A program made the position numbers and the translations under genes. From contig CAZPWQ010000029.1 of the NCBI GenBank assembly GCA_964590495.1, positions 1 to 31,483 on the forward strand: DNA of 31,483 nt, given 5' to 3'. Positions 9,032 through 15,700 of this stretch are shown in pieces. The notes beneath the pieces were generated by a model, which was given only the letters and a program-made list of their open reading frames with translations, had not been told where the DNA came from and did no database searches. This DNA comes from CAZPWQ01 sp964590495. Its GTDB lineage: Bacteria > Bacteroidota > Rhodothermia > Balneolales > Balneolaceae. Numbering within the stretch: position 1 is the stretch's first letter; each line of letters opens with the position of its first letter.

Positions 9032-9476
9032 GGTCGCCCATCACACGCTCAAAAAGTTCTTGATACGATTCAAAGCTCAGATCGGAATCAATTTTGTCCA
9101 GTTTTTGCGGCGACCATACTTCAATTCGTTCGCCGCTGCCGATAAAGATGGCTTTGCCATCGATTCCGGCCCAGTCCATTAATTGCGAAGGCAGGGGAAT
9201 GCGGTTCTGATTATCCAGAGAAAGGTCTTCGGCGAAACGCAGAAAATTACGTTTTACAGTCCGGCCTTCTTTTGTGAAGCTGTTGATCCGGGAAAGTTGA
9301 TCTTCTACCTTCTGCCATTCATCTTCCGGGTAGAGATAAAGACAGGGTTCAAGCCCTCTTAAGATGGTAAATCGCTCTTGTGCCTGGGGGTTGAGGCTTT
9401 TACGTAACTTTGCCGGGATGCTCACGCGTCCTTTATTATCGACACTATGTTCGTATTGGCCTTTAAAACTAGGCAT
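9009..9476 (-). CDS. mraZ: MraZ, transcriptional regulator of the dcw cluster
   Basis: The protein is 155 residues with two SpoVT-AbrB-like swapped-hairpin domains. The first opens FKGQYEHSVDNKGRVSIPAKLR and the second contains LSLDNQNRIPLPSQLMDWAG. In E. coli and other bacteria MraZ forms a ring-shaped oligomer that binds direct repeats upstream of its own gene and controls the cluster. It is the first gene of the dcw run here, and matching GTGGG boxes sit 57-81 bases upstream of its start. The ATG at 9476 is the only start consistent with the conserved N terminus. Confidence 0.96.
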   Translation of the reverse strand: MPSFKGQYEHSVDNKGRVSIPAKLRKSLNPQAQERFTILRGLEPCLYLYPEDEWQKVEDQLSRINSFTKEGRTVKRNFLRFAEDLSLDNQNRIPLPSQLMDWAGIDGKAIFIGSGERIEVWSPQKLDKIDSDLSFESYQELFERVMGDHDNNEQP

Positions 9477-9532
9477 AAACGGTTCCCGGATTTACAGCAA
9501 CGATTATCGAATTCGATAGTGGAATAAGGATT

Positions 9533-9557
9533 CCCACATTCTCCCACTTCAACCCAC
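9533..9557 (-). promoter_or_regulatory. MraZ operator: three GTGGG direct repeats
   Basis: Read on the minus strand, GTGGG occurs at 9557-9553, 9547-9543 and 9537-9533, an exact 10-base period. A fourth, weaker GGG lies in the promoter spacer at 9566-9564. This matches the TGGG-type repeats with five-base spacers bound by MraZ in E. coli. The boxes begin directly after the -10 hexamer, where a bound MraZ oligomer would block initiation. Binding here is inferred from pattern and location. Confidence 0.8.
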
Positions 9558-9587
9558 AATGTACCCTGAAATACCTTAATATGTCAA
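9558..9587 (-). promoter_or_regulatory. Predicted promoter of the dcw operon
   Basis: On the minus strand TTGACA (9587-9582) is followed after 18 bases by TACATT (9563-9558). The -35 is a perfect sigma70 hexamer and the -10 keeps four of six consensus bases. Transcription would start near 9551, inside the MraZ boxes, leaving a leader of about 75 bases before mraZ. No other good hexamer pair is seen in the gap. Confidence 0.65.
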
Positions 9588-9784
9588 GGATTTATTGAAA
9601 AATGTGGTTTATAATTTTCTGGCGGCCTATTTTGGGGAGGTGGATTGCAAATAAATGCCTTTTTAAGGTCTATTTAGCGGTTTTTTGGCAGGAAAAAGTT
9701 TATCGGCTCACGAATTCTAAAAGCCAAAGTATTTTTTTGTGGTGGAAAGTGGAGGAGACATTGATTATCTGTTTTGCATCCAAT

Positions 9785-9873
9785 AATTGATGATAAATAT
9801 ATCATCAATTTGTTTTAAATAAATGATATTAGTATCATCATTTTATAGATAAATAATGTAGAAAACATCATCA
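9785..9873 (+). promoter_or_regulatory. Three phased 33-bp operator repeats upstream of the regulator-Fic cassette
   Basis: The first site is a perfect 11-bp inverted repeat, AATTGATGATA (9785-9795) and TATCATCAATT (9800-9810), around AATA. The second has six-base arms, ATGATA (9823-9828) and TATCAT (9833-9838), around TTAG. The third keeps only the right half, CATCATCA (9866-9873). The right halves start at 9800, 9833 and 9866, exactly 33 bases apart, about three helical turns. The 33-base units align well beyond the half-sites. The last unit runs into the start codon at 9878. This fits a cooperative autorepressor array for the HTH protein encoded immediately downstream. Confidence 0.75.
9810..9838 (+). 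promoter_or_regulatory. Predicted promoter of the regulator-Fic cassette
   Basis: TTGTTT (9810-9815), a 17-base spacer and TATCAT (9833-9838) form a plausible sigma70 promoter. The -35 touches the first operator and the -10 coincides with the right half of the second, so a bound regulator would occlude polymerase. The region is very AT-rich, so chance hexamers are possible; the operator overlap supports the call. Confidence 0.45.
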
Positions 9874-9877
9874 AATT

Positions 9878-10342
9878 ATGAATTACTGGGATAAGAAACT
9901 TATTCGGGAACAGTTGAATAAGAAATTGAATAAATTAAAATCACTAAAAAAGTTGACGATTCCTTCCGGAGGGTGGATAAGGGCCATTCGTAAAAGCCTT
10001 GGAATGACTACATATGAACTGGCCGAGCGTGCAGGTATTGATCAGTCACGTATATCGAGAATTGAAGCTGCTGAATCAAAGGGTGAAATTAAGCTCTCTA
10101 CTCTCAAAAATATTGCCGATGCTTTGGAGATGCGATTTGTCTATGGGTTTGTCCCTTTAGAGGATCTCGAAGATATGGTACGAAAGCAGGCCCGCAAGAT
10201 TGCGCTCAAAAGAATGGAACGCATTAATCATTCCATGAAGCTCGAACAGCAGGATCTGGATGATGAAGAGCGGAAAAAAGCCCTTGAAGACATGATAGAA
10301 AAAATTCTTGTAGAAGATCCTCAAAATTTTTGGAAACAGTAG
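9878..10342 (+). CDS. XRE-family regulator, 'mobile mystery protein A' type (putative antitoxin)
   Basis: The product is 154 residues. A helix-turn-helix of the Cro/C1 type spans about 33-88 (WIRAIRKSLGMTTYELAERAG, then DQSRISRIEAAE). A charged helical C-terminal tail follows. The length, the tail and the abutting Fic-domain gene match the 'mobile mystery protein A' family, which is found together with mobile mystery protein B, often on plasmids and other mobile DNA. The tail has HSMKLEQQ with S119 and E123, resembling the SxxxE core of Fic-inhibitory helices except that Q124 replaces the usual G or N; this reading is inference. The gene is the likely binder of the phased operators upstream. 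Its stop touches the next start with no spacer. Function as an antitoxin is not proven from sequence. Confidence 0.85.
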   Translation: MNYWDKKLIREQLNKKLNKLKSLKKLTIPSGGWIRAIRKSLGMTTYELAERAGIDQSRISRIEAAESKGEIKLSTLKNIADALEMRFVYGFVPLEDLEDMVRKQARKIALKRMERINHSMKLEQQDLDDEERKKALEDMIEKILVEDPQNFWKQ

Positions 10343-10927
10343 ATGAATTTTACGTATCCTGACGGAGCTACGCCACTGGATCCTGATGAAAAGGAGGGAC
10401 TTAAATTATCCCATATTACGATGCGGGAGGAACTGAACAGGTGGGAACAGCAGAATATCACCGAAGCCTATGACTGGTTACAGCGAACGCGGAACAGGGA
10501 GATACTGAGTGAGTCTTTTCTTAAAGTCTTGCATAAAAAAATGTTTGGGAAGGTATGGATGTGGACGGGAGAATTTCGCCTAAGTAACAAAAATATCGGC
10601 GTAGACTGGCCGCAGGTTCCCATGCACACGCGGAATCTGCTGGATGATGTCCGGTACTGGATAGAATATGAAACCTATCCAGAAGATGAAATAGCAACAA
10701 GATTTCACCATCGGCTGGTGGAGATTCATCTTTTTCCCAATGGCAATGGACGTCATGCCCGTATGATTACGGATCATCTGCTTGAAGAAGAATTCAAACG
10801 GGCACCTTTTTCATGGGGTTCCGGAAATCTTATTAATGATTGGAATGTACGAACAGAATATATTACCTCCTTAAGAGAGGCAGATAAGCAAAACTATAAT
10901 CCGTTGTTAGAGTTTGTAAGGAGCTAG
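10343..10927 (+). CDS. Fic-domain protein, 'mobile mystery protein B' type
   Basis: The product is 194 residues. The Fic core motif is complete: HLFPNGNGR at 129-137, with catalytic H129, the phosphate-binding GNG and R137; L130 replaces the more frequent proline. Upstream segments GKVWMWTGEFRLSNKNIGVDW (about 69-89) and the QVPMHTRNLLDDV region belong to the Fic/DOC fold and its target-binding flap. Fic proteins typically transfer AMP or another nucleotide moiety to hydroxyl groups of target proteins. The target here is unknown. The ATG directly follows the upstream TAG, so the pair is translated from one message. The stop codon lies within the left arm of an 18-bp hairpin. A toxin-like or regulatory role is inferred from family and arrangement. 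Confidence 0.88.
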   Translation: MNFTYPDGATPLDPDEKEGLKLSHITMREELNRWEQQNITEAYDWLQRTRNREILSESFLKVLHKKMFGKVWMWTGEFRLSNKNIGVDWPQVPMHTRNLLDDVRYWIEYETYPEDEIATRFHHRLVEIHLFPNGNGRHARMITDHLLEEEFKRAPFSWGSGNLINDWNVRTEYITSLREADKQNYNPLLEFVRS

Positions 10928-10969
10928 CCCGGATTTCTCACAATTTTCTTGGTGAGAAATCCGGGCTAG
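10924..10969. terminator. 18-bp perfect hairpin at the end of the Fic gene
   Basis: Arms 10924-10941 and 10952-10969 are perfect 18-base reverse complements (CTAGCCCGGATTTCTCAC and its complement) around a 10-base loop. The left arm contains the Fic gene stop codon. There is no U-tract after it, so it may act as a pause or mRNA-end hairpin, or may be a repeat element. Termination is the likeliest use given its place between convergent genes. Confidence 0.6.
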
Positions 10970-10989
10970 AGGAAAGTAACCGGATCAAG

Positions 10990-11026
10990 TTAGGTGTGGG
11001 CCACTTTAAAAGTGGCCCACACCTAA
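10990..11026. terminator. Near-perfect 37-base palindrome between convergent genes
   Basis: Arms 10990-11007 and 11009-11026 (TTAGGTGTGGGCCACTTT and its complement) pair over 18 bases around a single central A. It lies 15 bases before the gltD stop and 20 bases after the first hairpin. It is symmetrical, so it could serve transcription from both sides, but neither strand shows a strong U-tract. It differs in sequence from the neighbouring hairpin. Confidence 0.6.
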
Positions 11027-11040
11027 GCATTGGGTAAAAA

Positions 11041-12525
11041 TCAGGGCAACTCAGTGCTGCCCATCAGCCAGCGGTCGCATTCGCGGGCGGCGCCGCGGCC
11101 TTCGTTGATGGCCCAGACGATAAGGCTTTGTCCGCGCCGCATGTCGCCTGCTGCAAACACACCGTCGACATTTGTGCGGTAATCACCGTGTTCGGCCTTC
11201 GCATTGGTACGCTCATCACGTTCGACCTCCAATTGTTCGAGAACCGGGTTCTCAGGTCCCAGAAAACCCATGGCCAGTAATACCAGGTCGGCTTTCCAGA
11301 CTTTTTCGGTACCTTCAATCTCTTTGGGAACTTTCCGCCCGTTTTCATCTTCATGCCATTCGATTTCAACAGTATGAAGTTCCTTGACATTACCGTCTTC
11401 GTTGCCGACGAACTTTTTGGTCATGACTTGGTATTTACGCGGGTCATCACCGAATTTCGCCCGGGCTTCCTCCTGTCCGTAATCCACTTTATATATATTG
11501 GGCCATTCGGGCCATGGATTTTCATCGGACCGGTTGTCCGGCGGTTTCGGCAAAATTTCAAACTGGGTGAGGCTCTTGCAGTTATGCCGCATGGAAGTGC
11601 TCACGCAGTCGGTTCCGGTATCACCACCACCGATTACAATTACATCCTTATCTTCGGCTGAAATATAATTTCCGTCCTTATGGTTGGAATCCAGCAGGCT
11701 TTTGGTGTCGGCATGGAGGAAATCCATCGCAAAATGGATACCGTCGAGATCGCGGCCGTCAATCGGCAGGTCCCGCGGATTTGTGGCGCCGCCGGCCAGG
11801 ATGAGAGCATCAAACTTCTCCTGGAGTTCGGATGCCGGTATATCCGTACCTATTTCTGTTCCGGTTACAAATTCGACTCCTTCTTCAGCCATCAGGTCGA
11901 TCCGTCGTTTAACGACCGATTTATCGAGCTTCATATTGGGAATGCCGTAGGTCAGCAGACCCCCAATGCGGTCGGCACGTTCATAAACGGTGACCTTATG
12001 TCCGGCTTTATTGAGCTGGTCGGCGGCGGCAAGACCGGCGGGACCGGATCCGACGATGCCTACTTTTTTGCCGGTACGCTCTTCAGGCGGATGCGCTACT
12101 ACCCATCCTTCTTCATAACCCTTGTCGATAATAGCCTGCTCGATACTTTTTATGGCTACGGGTTCTCCGATAAGGCCGAGTACACAGGATCCTTCGCAGG
12201 GAGCGGGACATGCACGGCCGGTGAATTCCGGAAAATTATTGGTTTTATGCAGGCGGTGAAGTGCTTCTTTCCATTTACCGCGGTACACGAGATCATTCCA
12301 TTCGGGGATCAGGTTGTAAACCGGACATCCCATTGTTTTGCCGTTCCTGTCTTCTCCGGTCTGGCAGAAAGGAATACCGCAATCCATACAGCGGGCTCCC
12401 TGTTCCTGCAGTTCGTTCCCGGTCAGGTGTTCGTGAAATTCCTCGCGGTCTTTTACCCGCTCTTCAGGTTCTCGATACGGAGTAGATTTTCGTTCGTACT
12501 CCATAAATCCTGTTGGTTTTCCCAT
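11041..12525 (-). CDS. gltD: Glutamate synthase, small subunit (GltD)
   Basis: The 494-residue protein is the beta subunit of NAD(P)H-dependent glutamate synthase, which passes electrons from NAD(P)H through FAD and iron-sulfur clusters to GltB. Cysteines at 46, 49, 54 and 67, then 106, 110 and 114, form the N-terminal [4Fe-4S] binding pattern. A FAD-binding GSGPAG lies at 159-164, followed by GGLLTYGIPNMKLDK. A second dinucleotide site, VIGGGDTGTDC, lies further on, and AAGDMRRGQSLIVWAI closes the FAD domain. It follows gltB on the same strand with a 185-base gap, so expression partly independent of gltB is possible. Confidence 0.96.
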   Translation of the reverse strand: MGKPTGFMEYERKSTPYREPEERVKDREEFHEHLTGNELQEQGARCMDCGIPFCQTGEDRNGKTMGCPVYNLIPEWNDLVYRGKWKEALHRLHKTNNFPEFTGRACPAPCEGSCVLGLIGEPVAIKSIEQAIIDKGYEEGWVVAHPPEERTGKKVGIVGSGPAGLAAADQLNKAGHKVTVYERADRIGGLLTYGIPNMKLDKSVVKRRIDLMAEEGVEFVTGTEIGTDIPASELQEKFDALILAGGATNPRDLPIDGRDLDGIHFAMDFLHADTKSLLDSNHKDGNYISAEDKDVIVIGGGDTGTDCVSTSMRHNCKSLTQFEILPKPPDNRSDENPWPEWPNIYKVDYGQEEARAKFGDDPRKYQVMTKKFVGNEDGNVKELHTVEIEWHEDENGRKVPKEIEGTEKVWKADLVLLAMGFLGPENPVLEQLEVERDERTNAKAEHGDYRTNVDGVFAAGDMRRGQSLIVWAINEGRGAARECDRWLMGSTELP

Positions 12526-12600
12526 ATATCTAACTTGTTTTGCTGTAAATCTGGTTAATTAATTTACTAATTTTCTTATTCGAACTTTGGGATGGTTCAA

Positions 12601-12705
12601 ACCCTGAGACATTCGTTGACTATTCCCACCACTCGGGGCGCAGCCCGGCCTTTGTGCCGAATATCGGGACGAAGTCTCCCGAAGCCCATGGCAGAAAAGT
12701 TATGC
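12601..12705. other. gltB-gltD spacer with a possible dispersed repeat
   Basis: The 185-base gap between gltB and gltD holds a GC-richer block with short inverted repeats, for example TCGGGA and TCCCGA flanking CGAAGTC near 12663-12681 and a GGGC/GCCC pair just before it. It resembles a repetitive intergenic element more than a leader: no promoter or riboswitch motif was recognised. The bases directly before gltD (12526-12600) are AT-rich and could hold a promoter, but no clear hexamer pair was seen. Confidence 0.35.
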
Positions 12706-12710
12706 CGGTG

Positions 12711-15700
12711 TTATAATTTTGCCACGTATGTTTTTTCCTTTTCTTTTTTGGTTTTAAGGAAGGCTTCCATCTCTGCTTCCTGCTCTTCCAGACCGTTTGC
12801 TTTCGAATCTTCAATAGCATCCTGCATTCGCTTATAGTCTTTCGGGAGTACTTTAACAAAATGGGGCACCATCTCTTCCCATTTGGCCAATACTTTCCAT
12901 GCGAGGTGACTGTCGGTATAATCGCCGTGTTTGCGGATCATCCGGTAAACCCTGTGGATTTCCTGCTCATCTTCAAGATTCTCGAGGTAAACCATTTCCT
13001 GATTGCAATATCGCGCAAATTCTTTCTTTTGATCCAGTACATATGCGATACCTCCGGACATTCCGGCTGCAAAATTACGTCCTGTTGAACCCAATACGAC
13101 GACACGTCCGCCGGTCATGTATTCACAGGCGTGGTCACCCACCGATTCAACAACGGCGTGAACACCGCTGTTACGTACGCAGAATCGTTCACCGGCCATG
13201 CCGCGTATATATGCCTCGCCGCCGGTGGCCCCGTAGAACGAAACATTCCCGACGATAATATTTTCGGCCGGATCGAAATGTGCCGCCTTGGACGGGTACA
13301 GAATCAGCTTCCCGCCGGACAAACCTTTGCCGAAATAATCGTTGGCATCGCCTTCGAGCTCCAGCGTTATTCCTTTGGGAATAAAGCCGCCGAATGTTTG
13401 TCCTGCAGATCCTTTGAATTTCAGGTGAATGGTATCTTCCCTGAGGCCTTCGGAGCCGTAACGCCTGGTTACTTCGCTGCCCAAAATGGTGCCGACCACG
13501 CGATTGGTATTGGTAATTGGCAATTTGGCCTCAACCGGTTTTTTATCCTGCAGTGCCGGTTCGGCGATATCCATTAAGGTTTGTATATCGAGAGAATTCT
13601 CCAGACCGTGCTGCTGACAGGTCATGCAACGGGTACCCACATTTTTAGCTGCTTCGGGAATGTGCAGGATAGGGGATAAATCCAGGTACTTTGCTTTCCA
13701 GTGATCCACATCGGTTCGCTGGCGTAGTTTGTCGGTTCGTCCGATCATTTCATCAATACTTCGGAAACCGAGCTTTGCCATATACTCCCGCAGATCCTGT
13801 GCAATGAATTTCATGAAATTGACTACGTATGCCGGATCGCCGGTAAATTTATGTCGAAGTTCAGGGTTTTGGGTGGCGATACCAACCGGACAGGTATCGA
13901 GATGACAAACGCGCATCATAATACAGCCCAGCGTGATGAGTGCACTTGTTCCGAATCCGAACTCTTCTCCGCCGAGAAGTGCAGCTACCGCAATATCGCG
14001 TCCTGTTTTTATTTGTCCATCGGTTTCAAGAGCTACCCTGCTGCGCAGGTCATTAAGCACCAGTGTCTGATGCGTCTCCGAGAGGCCGAGCTCCCACGGC
14101 AGACCCGCATGCTTAATACTGGTCTGAGGGGAAGCACCCGTACCGCCGTCATGGCCGCTGATCAGGATTACATCTGCATGTCCCTTTGATACACCCGCGG
14201 CAATCGTTCCGACACCGACTGCGGAAACCAGTTTCACATTTATCCGCGCATTCTTATTCGCGTTTTTCAGGTCGTGGATCAGTTGTGCCAGATCCTCTAT
14301 TGAATAAATATCATGATGAGGCGGGGGAGAAATCAATCCTACTCCCGGGGTGGAAAGACGCACATCTGCAATCCAGGGATAGACTTTTTTGCCGGGCAGT
14401 TCACCTCCTTCACCGGGCTTGGCACCCTGTGCCATTTTAATCTGTATCTCATCCCCCTGTGTAAGATATTCGCTGGTTACCCCGAATCGTCCGGAAGCTA
14501 CCTGTTTTATGGAACTGTTGCGGGAATCGCCGTTAGGGTCGGGCGTGTACCGGTCGGAATGTTCGCCTCCTTCACCGGTATTGCTTTTCCCGCCGATGCG
14601 ATTCATGGCGATTGCCAGCGCTTCGTGTGTTTCCTCACTGATGGATCCGTACGACATAGCACCGGTTTTAAACCTTTTGCATATTTCTTCCACCGATTCC
14701 ACCTCCTCGAGGGGGATGGCATCCGATTCATCAAACTTAAAATCAAGCAGGCTTCTGAGGTTTGCAGGAGGATCCCGCTGCTCGTCTACAAGGTCGGCGT
14801 ATTCTTTATAGAGTTTATAGTCTCCATTCTTTGTAGCCAACTGAAGGGTGTGAACAGTTTTTGGGTTATAGGCATGATACTCACTGCCATTACGCCATTT
14901 GTATTGGCCGCCTTCGTCAAGTACCTGCCCGTTCAATTTCGCTTTCGGAAAGGCACGGCGATGGCGCAGCCTGGCTTCCCCGGCTATTATATCAAGGCCG
15001 ATACCTTCAATACGGGAATCGGTCCAGGTAAAATATTTGTCAATTACTTTCGTGTTTATGCCAAGTGCTTCAAAGATTTGGGCTCCGCGATACGATTTGA
15101 TCGTTGAGATTCCCATCTTTGACATTACCTTGACGATACCTTTGACAACTGCTTTGTTGTAACCCTGGATGGCCCGTTCATAGGTAAGGTCCAGGTGTCC
15201 TTCTGTGATTAAATCATGAAGGCTTTCATAGGCCATGTAAGGATTAACGGCTTCTACACCGTAGCCCAGAAGGGTACAGAAATGATGTGTTTCACGGGGT
15301 TCACCCGATTCCAGGACGAGCCCGACTTTGGTCCGGCTACCGGAACGTATCAGGTGGTGGTGGAGCCCTGCCACCGCAAGCAATGCGGGAATCGGGGCCT
15401 TTTTCTCATTAAAGTCACGGTCTGAAAGGATAAGTATGTTTATTCCTTTTTCGATTGCCTTATCGGCAGCTGCAAAAAGATCGTCCAGGGCTTTCCCCAG
15501 TCCGTCACCGCCTTTTTCAGGATCAAAGAGAATGGGCAGGGTTTTACTTTTGAAATCCTTGACATCAATTTTTTTCAGCTTTTGAAGCTCGTCATTTCTG
15601 AGAACAGGTGTTTCAAGGCGTATCTGCCGGCAACTCTCTGGTGTAGCTTTAAGAATATTGCCTTCCGAACCCAGGATAGTCTCGGTTGAGGTTATCAACT

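Noticed and set aside
9602..9790. A 62-codon plus-strand frame upstream of the regulator-Fic cassette
   Set aside because: AT-rich, with low-complexity hydrophobic and tryptophan-rich translation, no ribosome binding site, and it ends in the first operator. Treated as intergenic.
11680..12558. A 292-codon plus-strand frame opposite gltD
   Set aside because: Antisense to a certain gene; its sequence has no domain and it is explained by the gltD codon pattern.
12620..12859. A 79-codon minus-strand frame across the gltB end and spacer
   Set aside because: An out-of-frame reading of gltB continued into the repeat-like spacer; no ribosome binding site.
14313..15107. A 264-codon plus-strand frame opposite gltB
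   Set aside because: Antisense to the conserved FMN domain of gltB, without any family feature.
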